A DNA stretch of 64,000 nt, taken from the NCBI GenBank assembly GCA_904063045.1, contig CAJFCJ010000010.1, positions 1,488,001-1,552,000 on the forward strand. Direction: 5' to 3'. How positions within the stretch are numbered: the first letter of the stretch is position 1; each line of letters begins with the position of its first letter. This DNA is from Dimorphilus gyrociliatus. Lineage: Eukaryota; Annelida; Polychaeta; Dinophilidae. Below the pieces are notes generated by a model that ran no database searches, was not told the origin of the DNA, and saw only the letters and a list, made by a program, of their open reading frames with translations. Shown here in pieces: positions 51,803 to 64,000 of the stretch. A program made the position numbers and the translations under genes.

Positions 51803-52849
51803 GGGGGCAGAAGAGCAGAGAGAAAGAGTAAATGATTTGCAGGTCTATCCTTAAAATTGATTTTATTTTCAAGAAAATTAATTGCGATTTGCCAAAGTGA
51901 TTTAGCGTTTCCGGTGAAGCGTTACCTGTAGGTAGTTCTTGTTTGGCCAGACAGCCAGACGGTATCCAATCTATTACTTATGATTAGAATTTATGATAGA
52001 GGACATATTGAAGGTTATTCAACTTGGTGTCTTTATTCATAGAATAAGTAAACTACCAATAGCCAGTATAAACAGTTAGTACGATAGCATTTATGCTTCT
52101 GTTAGATATACTATGCAATTGTTAAAGTATATGTTGTCTGTTAAGTAAAATACACATATACTTATATATACTGTACTGTATATACATAAAGTATATATAC
52201 TAATATATATATTTACTAGAAAATGGACGACTTTAAATTGACCTGGTTTGTCTGATAACGAGGGAATTTAAACGCTAAAACAATGCATATACTATAGAAT
52301 ATAATCCATGTTTATATTATAATAAAAATCATTCTTTGATATTATCTAATCTTATACAAATTGGTTAGTAACGGTAAGCAGAAATCTATTTATTATCTTA
52401 TCAAATTGAATAATAATTTAATAAAATGATAACAGATTTATAGCAAACGAACGCAAAAAATACATAATTTGGTATGGACAATAACAAAATCAGTACACTG
52501 ATTTTAATATTTAACATCTACTCCTATCTCCTCTATCCAAAAAAAAATAATAAAGGATTAAATCAATTAAAGTCACAGCTTTATACATAACGAATTTATC
52601 TATATACCTGATAATATAGAATTAATTAACGAAGAATTAACTAATTTTTTAATTGAGTATTATTTTACTTTAGTATGAGAATAGAATTCTTATTTCAAGT
52701 AACAAATTCAAGACACAAATACAATATATATATATACATATATATATATATACTATTTAATCGTAAACGGGAAGGAAAAACAAGCAAACAGACACCAATT
52801 ATATTAATTAATTACCTCTATTTGTTTTATTCGTAAGATCCGATGACAT
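48838..52849 (-). CDS. ttll10: Tubulin tyrosine ligase-like protein 10 (polyglycylase)
   Basis: Four exons: 52849-52816, 51970-51926, 51162-51057 and 50944-48838, giving 763 residues. The TTL domain has YVGGGNGCALIESSLLKLGW, FREGEQLVNHIPN, ICKPTGTNQGKGIFLVRD, RIIQRYVANPLLLDGKKFDL, LTNQYIQKKDP, GYFDLYGLDFMID and WFIEANVNPALATNCGVLKD. These ATP-grasp blocks match TTLL10, which elongates glycine chains on tubulin in cilia and on other proteins. The C-terminal 300 or so residues are low-complexity: Ser/Pro, then about 80 residues rich in Asn/Thr, then Lys-rich. The exon 2 and 3 introns are about 0.85 and 0.76 kb. The upstream exons are less certain than the large exon. Confidence 0.9.
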
Positions 52850-53100
52850 TATTAGGCAATTACAATTGACAAATTTATTTTTATTTTTATAATCAAATCA
52901 TACATAGGAGAGAATTCAAATGTTAAGAGGATACAGCCAGCTAAACGTTAACCTTTCCTAGGTTGCCTAGCGCCGATAAACGTAAACAGTTCGATTTACT
53001 ACTATAGGCCTATAGTAACTAATCGTCTATTAATATTTCGACAACGATTGATTTTTCTCTCTTTCTCTCCAGTTTCTGTCTTTTATTTTTTGTCGGTTCG

Positions 53101-53143
<43 letters not shown>

Positions 53144-53852
53144 CCCTGTTCGGTTTAGAATGTTATTATATGCTCTTTTGTGTCTTGTTAATGGGTAGTA
53201 AACCCCTCTTTTCACATTCGTTAATAAAAATAAGAAACCGCCCTCGAATATAGTCCATTTATTCAATGACACTTTTATGGTAAAAATTATGAAAAGAATA
53301 CAAAGAAATAGCTATTACAACGACATCTAATATTGCGTCTACTGTATTTTCTGTTTATTTGTATCTAAGTTGTTTGTTAAACTGATGAAATAATCAATTG
53401 AAAAATTTTTTTTTCTATTCAATTCTTATGCTAAGATAAATATAGAAACGAAAACATTCTACCTCTGAATCATTTAATACTGTATATAAGTTATTTTGTA
53501 GTGAATAGGTAACTTTATATATCTATCTATATAAATATATATATATATATATATATCAACCTTTCATTTTTCCAATTTCTTCATCTCTTTCTCCTATATA
53601 ATCGGATATAGAAGGAGTGAAAAAAGAGAAAAAGAAAAAAAAGGTACTAGTCCTAATTATTTCTTTCATTATATAAAAAACTATGTAAGTTCTTCTTGAA
53701 TAGGAGAAGATATTTATTGACAATTGAAAAAGATTAATTATTCTCTCTGCTTTTGTTCAGTTATAATCTTGTTATTCTATTTTGAATATAAGTATAAAGT
53801 ATATAAATCTATATACGAATAGACATAAATATAGATCTACGGATAAAAGGAA

Positions 53853-53884
<32 letters not shown>

Positions 53885-54693
53885 AAGTTGCGAAAACCTC
53901 TCCCGATTCAATCAGAGTACTCTATCAAGCACTTTTAGAGGATTACTAATAAATATTATTCATTACTTTAAATAAATAACTCAATTTATTAATTAATACT
54001 TTATTTATATACATAGGAAAATCTTCGATTGATTCCCTCCACCCATAAATTTTAGTTCTCAAGCCATTCACAATGGTATTTTAAGTAATAATACTAAATA
54101 ATAATAATGATAACACAAATACTAGTTATAAGCCGGTAGATGGCGCAACAGGAAGCATGTGAACAAAAAAAAAGGAGTATTAGTGAACACGAGAGAAAGT
54201 AGGTATTTGAAAAGGAAGAGAAAGCGGAGGAAAACAAAGGATCGAATAGATGTTTATGATTAAAAAAAGTAAAAAAATCGCCGAGGTAAGATAAAAAAGA
54301 AGAAAGGAGTTGTTATTAATTGATCATGACAATAAATGATGAAGATAGGGCGAACAACTTTATAACAAAAAAATGTTAATTTTATAATAAAAACTTAATA
54401 CTCTAAAGAATAAACTTCATGATCAGGTTGAAAATTATCTTTAAACAACCTTCCTCTCATATTTCTTATTAAGATTACTCTTAAATGATATTAAAAGAGC
54501 CCTTGAAATAATAATTAGCAGTCGTTTATAAAGAAAATAAGATGTTTCAACGTGAATTCATGAATTGAATTCACTTACATTTACTTTCATTATAATAGAA
54601 AGTGTCTATCTACATGATATACATTTATCTATACAATAATACTATGATGTTTAAATGAAATTTCTAATTTAGATATGACTATCTTTAATACTC
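52850..54693. other. Divergent spacer between TTLL10 and the neuropeptide gene
   Basis: It contains (CT)n at about 53102-53138, TA at 53527-53556, GA at about 53851-53878, and a CTCF-like GGTAGATGGCGC at about 54135-54146. No coding exon is supported. Confidence 0.45.
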
Positions 54694-55059
54694 TTGTTGG
54701 AGTGTCATAGTTGTCCCAACATCTTTTTGCATTTAGCTTTACATAAAGGCGAAAGGCGACCGAATAAACACGAAGCCATTAAGATATTATATAGAAGAAA
54801 ACGCCATCAAACGTTAGGGCGTAGTTTTTTTTATAGATATACTACTTCTGTTGATTTAGATGTACTACATAATTCATTGGATTATAAAGGTTTGTTTCAC
54901 AAAAAAAAAAATACTAGAGGGTCTACTAACTTAATGGATGTTTTTCTAACGTATAGAAGCCAGCTTAAAGAGAAAAGATGGAAATATGCAAAACAGCTAG
55001 CCTATCGCAGCCAATCAGCTCCGACTAATAAAGCAGACGCATTCACACTAGAAAGTTAG
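54694..55059 (+). other. Long open frame immediately upstream of the neuropeptide start
   Basis: A 122-codon open stretch without an early ATG ends at a TAG five bases before the neuropeptide ATG. Its only late ATG (about 54934) would code about 41 residues (MDVFLTYRSQLKEKRWKYAK). It is basic and resembles no family I know. It may be 5' UTR of the neuropeptide mRNA with an upstream ORF, or chance. Confidence 0.25.
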
Positions 55060-55064
55060 TAACT

Positions 55065-55355
55065 ATGCGACGATCTGTCGTCGTGTTCCTTTTCTTATTT
55101 TGCTTTCTCATCGCCGGACTTTCGGCTGATTATTACGAAGAGTTTAATGGCAAAAGAGCACCTTGGTTTGTTGGCAAGAGAGATGGCAGATTATTTATTG
55201 GTAAGAAATCGGAAGGGATCGATGAACGTATTCAACGTCTAACTGAATTGGCTAAGGAGATGAAGAGAAGATTAAGAAGCCGACCATTCTATATTGGTAA
55301 AAGAAATAGGATGTTTATCGATAAACGGGACAGTAATGATGATTTAACATTATAG
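55065..55355 (+). CDS. Amidated neuropeptide precursor (PxFVamide / Mytilus inhibitory peptide-like)
   Basis: A single exon codes 96 residues. Residues 1-21 form a signal peptide (VVVFLFLFCFLIAGLSA). The remainder is cut by dibasic sites with amidation Gly: DYYEEFN-GKR, APWFV-GKR, DGRLFI-GKK, a spacer (SEGIDERIQRLTELAKEMKRR), LRSRPFYI-GKR, then NRMFID-KR and an acidic tail. APWFV-amide fits the P-x-F-V-amide pattern of the Mytilus inhibitory peptide family. The others share an aromatic-aromatic-Val/Ile or Leu-Phe-Ile end. The last copy has Asp instead of Gly, so it would not be amidated. Products would be secreted by neurons or gland cells and act through GPCRs. The family call is tentative; precursor status is strong. 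Confidence 0.88.
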   Translation: MRRSVVVFLFLFCFLIAGLSADYYEEFNGKRAPWFVGKRDGRLFIGKKSEGIDERIQRLTELAKEMKRRLRSRPFYIGKRNRMFIDKRDSNDDLTL

Positions 55356-55450
55356 ACTAAACTAAACAAATAATAAGTAAATATATATATATATATATAC
55401 ATATATGTATATATACAGTATATATATTATATATATATATATATGTATGC

Positions 55451-55486
<36 letters not shown>

Positions 55487-56592
55487 GTAAATATATATAT
55501 TTATCTAAACGTAATGATAACAAAAAAAAATTAGAATTTTAAGAGAAAGAATTAACAAGAAACAATGAATAAAAGAGAAAGAAACGTAAATGATAGTTGT
55601 TGAATTAACATTTTCATTCATATTTTTTCTCCTTATTTATTTTTTTCTATTTTCTTTTCTTCTTCTTTTTTAATACATCAGAACAGATTTAACAACTTTA
55701 ATAATTAAATAGAGCTCTCTCTCTGTTACTCTCTGTATATTATATGTATATATTTATCTATCAAATTTTCTCTCTTTCTCTCTCTCTCTCTCACTCTCTC
55801 TCTCTCTCTCTCTTTCTCTCTCACTCTCTCTCTCCCTCTCTCGTTCCATCCCTCTTACTTTCTTTTACCCTTTGTTTATTTCTCCTACAAATTATAATAG
55901 TTATTGTACTACATCTTTAGAGACTACACGCAATAAGAAACAAACTAACGAACAAACAGAAATTGAAAGAATTTCATTTAATTCGATAAAGTATTACCAA
56001 TTTTTGGCTTTTATATCTATTAATTATTTGTCAGTATATTATTTATTATATATATAAAAGCCTAAATATCGAACGTTATCATTAAAAATTAATATAGAGT
56101 CAGTTAAATCGTTCAACAGCCAAATTCGATTGAATTACTGCTATAAAAAACAAAGGGAGAAAAATGCTTTATGACAAAAGATCTTTATTATAAAGCATTG
56201 CTTCGATTAATAATTAACAAATTATACAGTTTTTGCAGGATATGTAAATTGGATAGACCTGTAAAGATATATGTAATTTTTCTTTTTATTGTAATTTCAA
56301 CATTTAACCTCCTTTCAATTTGTTGAGAAATGTGAATACGTGAGCCTAATAGCACTAATAAACTAATACAATTTTATAGGATAGAAAATTAAGTGGGGAA
56401 GCCTTTAAACTGGTAAAAGCATCCATCGATTCGGTAAACGTGATAATGCCAAGACTATTATTAGTTTATTGATAAAATAGTATAGGTATACGTGTTTTCC
56501 CACTTTTTTCCGCTTTTTTCTATAGTTATTATTAATAATCGTTCATTCAAATCGTATCAGTTTAATCAATATTCAAAAATACATTAGCATAT
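55356..56592. other. Convergent spacer after neuropeptide gene, TA and CT repeats
   Basis: Long TA tracts with a TATACAGTATATATA motif occupy about 55381-55500. CT repeats occupy about 55769-55843. The rest is AT-rich. No exon was recognised before the M1 peptidase stop at 56593. Confidence 0.55.
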
Positions 56593-59500
56593 TCAAATTT
56601 CTTCTAACCATCGTTTTAATGGCTCCTTGTTCTTGTCCAACCAACTTAGGTTAATTTCGCCAATGTCTATTGCGGAAGTCGCTGATGGGTTATTTAATTC
56701 ATCTTCATTTTCAAGAAATTCTCGTAACTGTTGCGCAATACAAAATTTATTTACTATTTTTTCATAATTTTGTATAGTGTTAATTATTAATCACGCTAAT
56801 TAGTTGGAAAATATAAAATACGTTGTAATTATTTATTATCGCCCTATACAAATTTATTTAATATATTGTTCTACGGTGTACATGTATAGCAGTAATTAAT
56901 ACTGTAGGAGTATATATCTAGATAACAAGAGCAAAAACAAAGTGAACTGTATTTAACACACGTAAACTAATACACTTATGAAAAAAAAGAGAGAAATAGG
57001 CCTAAAGATTTTTATATGTATAACTTTATGCCTTTTTGCATTTATTCTCTTATTCTTTAGAAAGAAACATATCGTTTTCTTTCCATTTAAAACGAATTAA
57101 TTAAGAATTGAAAGGAACTATAGGGAAAAAAGTGAATAAATTATCTTTTTAAACAAGATCTATCGATATAATAAACAACTTGAACGTGTTAAAAGAGTGA
57201 TGAAATATTAATTTAATGGGCTTTTAGGCTATCTTTATTAGATTTATACGTACAATTGATAGACTCATATATACATTTATATTAAACATATACAGCAAAT
57301 GTATATGTAAGCTATATATATGTATGTATGTATGTATATTAGGATGAATATAGTGTCTTCCAACAGCGTACATTTCCTATGTATAACGCACATACAGAGA
57401 GAGAGGAAAAAGAAAGGCTGAAAGAGTTTAACAAGTTTATAGCATTAAATATACATACCTCTATCAGTTCTTGTTGATCAACTATAAAGGATGCCATTGT
57501 TGATAGAATTGCATACTTGGCACCTCTGTGTTTTTTTTTATAAAATAAAGTATTAATTAAGGGGAAATCGTAATAAATGTCTTTATATTTCTCAATCAAT
57601 ATGGCTTTTTTTTATAAATGTTCGAATTGCCAATGTGATTTATAATTCGATAAGTTTCTTTATAGTTTAATAGAGGGAGGGCGTCTAATTTGATATATTT
57701 AGATTTTTTAATTAGTCTTTTACTAAATAATTTTCTTTCAATTCTATAAAGTCATCAGGATATGTTTTGAGAAAATTAATTGACTTTTTTATTGTTATTT
57801 CTTTTTATACTCACTGTAAAGGCGTTATCTTCCAATTAACGAGAAAATGACCCCATAAAACGCTCCTTCCGTTTCCGGTTTGTACGATAGAATTAGTAGC
57901 GGCTACCTTATTGGCAAAACTATAATCTGAATCATTCCATAATCTTTCGAAATATCTATAAATAAGAAAAGTTTCCCCTGTCTCTTTACTTTTCTGTTAT
58001 ACAATTAATAGTAATGGCTCATTCTTTACCTCCCCAGTGATGATTTATCATCTTTACATGACAAACTTCTCAAAATGGCTAAACGATTGTTCCTTTCTTC
58101 ACTTTTACCTTTTTCGTAAATAGCATCCCATCCGTTATCCGTACTCGTTAAAGCTCCCTGACACGCTACCGTATACACCATATCAGGTTTAGGCCTATTT
58201 AAAGGATAGAATAGAAAAAGATAGTAGAAAAAAATCTTGACAATATAACACACTATGATATCCTTAAATATTTTAAATGTCTCTATTTTAAAGCTCTTAC
58301 TTGTCTCCTAATTCAGTCCATCTTTGAAATAATTCCTCAGCTTTATTCCTGCAATTTCCGATATTGAAATTACACGCTCTTTTTATTATTTCAAAGCGTA
58401 GTAATCTGTTGAAAGAATGAAGAGCATATAGCTTTTATCATTTTCAGGAAATTACAATTTTTTAACTTATTTAACGACTAACAAAAGGGAATCACATGTT
58501 TAAAGTTAAATATTGTGAAAAAAGAATGTGAAAACAAAGGTAAAGATCAACTTTTTTTTTATTAATAGCATTGCAAGTATTTAGTCAAGGATGATTTACA
58601 GATTTTTTGTTCGTGAGTAGGCCTAGCGATGAATTGACGTAATCAATTACAAGAATAGTAATTTGAAGGTATAAATCATTAAGTTACATCTATACTATGG
58701 TTTATACCACTTTATATCATGTTCCACATCCTCTTCCTTTTTTTTTCAATTTATCTTATATCTATCTATATATATATACAGTATAATATATATATGGTTT
58801 ATGTTAACCTTCTCTAAGCATTAGTTCATCTCTAAAAATAGATTTTGTGACGCATAACTTGGGCAAAAACTCTATATTTCTTTTTTGTTTATTCAAAAAA
58901 AATGGTAAAAAAGATTTTAAAGGATAATATTTTTTTCTCGTCAAAAGAAGAAACATTTTTAGTTGGCCCTTGGGTATTTCGTAACTTATTTATTCTCCCT
59001 CTTTTCTCCTCTGTACAATAAGGCTCAAAGACACAATATGAACGAGAGAGAGAGAAAGAGAGAATGAGGGGGCGGATAGTAGGACAGACGGATAGAGAAA
59101 GGAAAAAGACAAGGCGGGTGGTTAAAGGGAAAGAGCAAGATCAGGAATTTTATCGTAAAAACTAAAAGAGAATGAGAAAAAAGAAACAACTGTTTTGAAC
59201 TTTTGGAAAAGGGTTAAAATAGAAGAAAGAAGTTAACGTAATGTTAAAGACGAATTAACTAGGTTACTTGTGTGTAAACTCATGCTGAGGGTTTTTCTAT
59301 CAATTATGCGTATTTTTTCTACTACAACAGAAGATGTTACCTACTTGATAGATAATCCTTCTTCATCCCTTTCGTCAAATCCCAAATCCTGATAGGTAGG
59401 ATCAATTAGATGAACCAGATAATTCTATATTAAGAGTTGAAAGAAACATAAATTAAGTTGTTTTTTTATTACATTGTTTTCGGGCTAAATAATTGAAATA

Positions 59501-62500
59501 GAAAGAGACAACGTCTCTCTCCCTCTCTTTTGTTTTTCAACATTCGTTGTAAATAAATTATTTTGTCCTGTACCCGAATTAGGTTAGACGTCTCATTAAG
59601 AGAGCCGAGAAGACGTTCAATTTGTTGTGATCCCTTAAAAAACGTTTCCCAAACGGTTCTCTCTCTTTCTTGACTCATGTGACGAGAAAATTCCATAGCA
59701 ACATCTTCCGTATAATAACCGTTTCTGTAAAGGGAATTAAATTAGAAACTAAACAATTAAATAGCTTTATCCTTTGATTTTGTTTTTGTTGGGAAAATAG
59801 CTTTAAAAGCCTAAAAACATAGGTAAAAAGTTTTGCGTCTTTTATCGACCGCAAAAACTATATCAAAGTATTTTTACCTATATTTAAAAAATAAATGTAG
59901 GTATAAGAGAGAGAGAGAGGGGTGGGCAGGGAATGGGAGAAGGGGAGAAAGGTAAAAATTGAAAGGAATAAAAACAAGAAAACCCAAATCTATTGGCAGA
60001 TTTCCTCTCGATTACTCAAATTGTTCTTTTATATGAAAAGTAAAAACTTTCTACCTGTCACAACTATTTTTTTTTATAGATTATTTTTAGTTTGTTTTTT
60101 ATAAAAAAACAAAAATAAAACAGTATAGTTAAAAGGTTGAGTTAGGCTAGTCTTAATAAAAATTGCAAGATATAATTATTGTAAAGTGAGGTTGCTTTAA
60201 TATATACTGTATATATAATATATATGTATATGTTTATATTAAAGAAGAGAGGAAAGACAATGACATACCGGAACTAATTTTAAAGCAAGATACTAATTAT
60301 TGAAAGTGTAAAAGACCTCTGAAAAGGGATTAATAAAATTCATTAAATAGTAATCAAAAATTGGTGTTTAGCTTAAGTAAATTACATGATGAATATGGCT
60401 AAATACCTTGCTAAGGTAAACGCATCATCCAATAACAGAGCTCTATTTTCGTATGGAATTTGACTGAAATCCGACTTCAAAATATCACTAATTTTGGATC
60501 GGAGAGTAGAATCGTAATCTACTCTGTAGAATCCAACTTGCTGAGAATTTAATAAAAACCATTCTTTTCCATTAACTTCCGGTAGATGGGCTGTGTTGAT
60601 TTGAAGATAATGTATTATGTTACCATTCGAATGCTTTTGTGAGTGTTTCTAACAACAGTATATGTTAATAAATACCAGTTTCATTGACGAGCCATCTTAC
60701 TGTCGTATTAGACATATCATCAGCAGTTATGATCGTGATAGGTACACTCCAAATATAGCTTTCAGAATAAGGGAATTAGGTTAACGTACCGAGAAAAATA
60801 AATTAATTAGCAAAAAAGACTGTCAAATACTTATGAGGGGACGGTTTGCTTATTATTTGGTCTTTCGGATCTAAGTAATGAAATTGTTGGACCGAGGCAC
60901 CGCTTTTGGCATCTAAGGTTACTCTAATTAATGGATAATTTATTTGTTCCATCCATGTATTCCATTTGCGTTTCCTTTCATTCAACGTATCGCCATTCTC
61001 TTCCTACGAAATGCATATGTTTCATTCAAAGCTTTTCGCCCACATAAAGATTATTTAATAGGAATTATAAAAGAATAATTTACTGGTAAAAGAACATCCC
61101 ACAATTGATCTGTAGTAACGCTTTTGTACTGGAATATTTTTAGAGCTGTTTGAATTCTCTTCCAAAACTCATTTTCTCCCAAATCCGATCTCAGCATTCT
61201 AACAATAGCACCACCCTGTATTGTTTAAAAGAAAAAGGCTATTCTCTCTTCAAATATATTAATAAACATATAGTTAGATTATAAATCTACTTAGTTAGAC
61301 AAGATTAATAAACTTATAATTATTATACTCTATTATAATTTATATCAATTTTCTCCTAATCAAAAATGAATGATAAAAGCTGGAAGATAAAAAGAGATAT
61401 ACATATATTTTCATTATTTATCCTTACTACCGTAGTATAAGCATATTATGTCTTTCCTATCACTTTCTTTCTATTCTTCTCCCCTTTTTTCCCAACTATT
61501 AATAATTTACAATGTTAACTATCTTCATTAAGATAGCCGATAAAATAGATAGTAGAGTATAAATTTTTACCCTTTATTACTATTACATAAGTTTTAATAC
61601 GACTAGAGTATATTTTATACTCTTTTTGTAAAGTAATCTATCTTGGAACAAATGTCTAGCCGCTTCTTCTTTCTGTCTAGATTTCTTTTTATTATACATG
61701 TATATTTCATATATATTTATATATTAATGCATATTGTATAACTGAAAATACTATATAAATTGTACCATTTCATTATTAAATCAGTCCTAGTTATTGTGTC
61801 CTTTTACTTCTAAAATTAACATTTATAATAAAGTTTCTTTTATAAATTGACACTTTTGAGGAAAAAGGTATATTCCAGCTTCCTGTCTCGAAATGGATAT
61901 ATGACTCATTATCATTCTACATACTCTTTTTTGTAGGTGAATTGTTACAGAAATGGAAACAAATTATCTATATGATAATATTGTTTACTATACTTTGTTA
62001 TAGGTTATTCTGGAGAATGCTTTACTACTATCCCAAACTGTTGGTATATCTGGTATAACTTCTTGAGAAGTGTTCAAAGCGTCAGATACTTGTATTCTTT
62101 GTAAATCGTCCAATATTTGCATTTCGCTCTAAATACAGAAAAAAATTGCTTTACAGTTTTGTCTCTTATTTTTTTAATTTTAAAAAAGGAACTTACATGA
62201 TCAAGACCGAGGAGAGATTTTAATGGTACAAACTGCATAAACTCTGTTATACCTTCATTTATCCAAGTGTGATTCCACCATTCACAGGTGATAAGATTTC
62301 CAAACCACTATATATATAAACAAGTTTAATTGATACGTGGAAAAGGAAGTTATTAAAAGAATAAGAATAGAATAATAATAAAAAAAAAGACCTGATGAGC
62401 CAATTCATGCATAACTAATTTTGCCGTACGAATCTTTTCTCTTAGGATATTCTTTTCACTATTATATAACAAGGAGGATTCTGCGTACGTAACTAAGCCC

Positions 62501-63731
62501 CAGTGCTCCATTGCGTATCCTATTTCTTTGGGAATGGCCAAGTTATCTGTACATTAAATTTGAAAAAATGTTTGCTATTAAATTTTAAAGGAAGTAACCC
62601 ATTTGTTACAATCTAACCTAATTTAGAGAGGGTATAATTGTAGTCTAGTTTGTCTCCAAAGTACTCCAAAGTTCTTGTCGCCATCTGTAGGGCTAAATTA
62701 GCTTCGTCGATACGATCCCTTCTGGCGTAAACTCGAACCTAGGGTCAATTTTAAGTAAGGGTCATGAACTAGATTTAAGAAAACACTGGGGACGTTGAGC
62801 TACCAACCCGAACGCCATCTGTTGTAAACGATTCAACATATGCGAAGTCTACAACGGCCCAACATAGACTATACAGTGGCATAATCGGTGACCAATCAAA
62901 TTCATCAGCTACAAAATCGTTTGTCCTTCAATTGCAAACATTAAAAATATAACAATCTTAGGTTATTAATATAATAAAGAGTTTGCCTTTAAGAAAATAT
63001 ACAATATTGTGGGCTTACATTGGAGCCGTACGAACACGACGCGTTGAAGTAAGAGAAGAGTATTCCGACTTTCTTTCAATGATTAGTTTAAATCTAGACT
63101 TAAAAGAAGGTTCATCAAAGCATGGGAAAACGGCTCTAGCTATCTTTGGTACAAAGAACGTTGACACCATATATCTATATAATAAGAAAATATAAAAATT
63201 ATCATTTCCTCCTCTTTCTTTTTTGCAAGTCAACGTGTTCAGGTATTATCACCTCTGTCCTAAGTCCTTTTCTTCGTATCCCGCATAAAAAAACCCGAAT
63301 CTGTCATCAAATATCCCACCATTCAGGCGAACAGTCAGCCAAAAATTTTCCCCTACTGCCAAGCTCCTTGATGGGTTAACAATTAAGAATTCGGCGTCAT
63401 TGTCTATCGTTACATTATGCAATAAGTCGACTCCGTCAGTGTCCACCAGCCGGAAATCGGATAATATCAAACCGTCTTCGTCGTCGTAATTAAGAACTAT
63501 TTGATCCGTAGGAAATCGGCATTCCATAAGTATATTGACGGTACCATTGTACTTAAAGTTGTTTGTATCGTTTGAATAAAAGTCTGGTCTGATACGTAAA
63601 ATATAGGAGAGAGGGACAACAGACTTTGGTAACCTTCCGTCCAATCTATCAGAACGAACTTGACCCGACAGAAGGAACGAAAGAAAGATAAATAAAGAGA
63701 ATGTTATGAATGAATCGGTCATAACGATCAC
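56593..63731 (-). CDS. M1 family zinc aminopeptidase (aminopeptidase N-like)
   Basis: Eighteen exons in one frame (896 residues): 63731-63253, 63174-63019, 62925-62808, 62738-62618, 62546-62392, 62307-62197, 62128-61994, 61215-61084, 61003-60831, 60758-60676, 60590-60407, 59724-59574, 59424-59345, 58405-58301, 58194-58030, 57955-57815, 57525-57459 and 56727-56593. The N-terminal hydrophobic stretch SFITFSLFIFLSFLLSG could be a signal peptide or anchor. Zinc site HELAHQWFGN with downstream WINEGITEF is complete, and the transition-state Tyr is in RITYNKGGAIV. FVPKIARAVFPCFDEPSFKS and GFYRVDYD are M1 hallmarks. The exopeptidase GAMEN motif reads YAMEH. It is probably an ectopeptidase that trims N-terminal residues of peptides, with altered specificity. 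Several 3' introns are 0.7-0.9 kb. Confidence 0.92.
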
Positions 63732-64000
63732 TTTGTAAAATATCTCTCAAGACGGTCGTTAACCGTTTATCTGGTTTTTTTTTATTTAAACCGTTAAATA
63801 TTTTAAGAAACAATGTGCCGTCTCACACGAAATTAATTAAAAATAACTTCAACTATAAGCTGTATTCTCTTTCGCTAGAACATAGACATTACTCATGTAT
63901 ATCAATCAATAAAACATTACGTATGACTGCTATAACTCAGGAAAGCGAAAGAAATATACAAGCGTTTATAATACTGCAAGTGTGATGTAATACTGTAAGG
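63732..64000. other. 5' flank of the M1 peptidase gene
   Basis: AT-rich sequence upstream of the minus-strand start. No exon is visible before the window ends. Confidence 0.4.

Noticed and set aside
58921-59220. GA-rich stretches with open frames in the peptidase intron
   Set aside because: Simple purine repeats yield Arg/Glu/Lys frames without stops; not protein-like.

Overview
The window is animal nuclear DNA, AT-rich and gene-dense. It holds about 20 protein-coding genes in 64 kb, nearly all split by GT-AG introns, most of them only 50-75 nt long. I rebuilt gene models by joining exons in compatible phase. An innexin, a nanos zinc finger, a GAB/DOS adaptor, an amidated neuropeptide precursor, a tubulin-glycylase-like TTLL10 and a CYB5D1 homologue together point to a ciliated bilaterian. 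The small introns and the Mytilus-inhibitory-peptide-like (PxFVamide) sequence suggest a compact lophotrochozoan such as a meiofaunal annelid of the Dimorphilus kind. That last step is inference.

Layout. 0-2.3 kb: 3' part of a secreted CAP-domain protein carrying 24 perfect-register 15-residue repeats. 5.3-8.5 kb (-): a DBHS RNA-binding protein (NONO/NonA), head to head with SNRPB (SmB) at 9.3-10.2 kb (+). 11.3-13.3 kb: a phosphate-carrier-like SLC25 protein (+) converging on CYB5D1 (-). 14.4-16.2 kb (+): a universal stress protein. 17.3-19.6 kb (-): MAPKAPK2/3 kinase. 21.2-22.3 kb (+): a secreted PAN/apple-like protein. 22.5 kb (-): tRNA-Arg(CCT) with a 15-nt intron. 23.0-26.7 kb (+): TATDN2, converging on nanos at 26.9-27.9 kb (-). 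28.4-29.8 kb (-): an innexin. 30.4-31.3 kb (-): FBXO8, divergent from a GAB adaptor at 32.1-35.7 kb (+). 37.8-38.3 kb (-): CUTA. 41.4-46.35 kb (-): DYRK2-type kinase, divergent from BORCS6 at 46.8-48.2 kb (+). 48.8-52.85 kb (-): TTLL10. 55.07-55.36 kb (+): neuropeptide precursor. 56.6-63.7 kb (-): an 18-exon M1 aminopeptidase.

These genes are not one pathway. They are mostly housekeeping and signalling loci in head-to-head or tail-to-tail pairs with short spacers. Intergenic DNA and long introns are rich in TA, GA/CT and TTAA simple repeats. A recurring TATACAGTATATA-type motif runs through the non-coding DNA and is explained by no gene. The least ordinary items are the repeat-bearing CAP protein, the neuropeptide precursor, the M1 peptidase with an altered GAMEN motif, a start codon isolated in its own exon in SNRPB, a 17-nt microexon in TATDN2, a possible MITE in the NONO intron, and two small unassigned ORFs.
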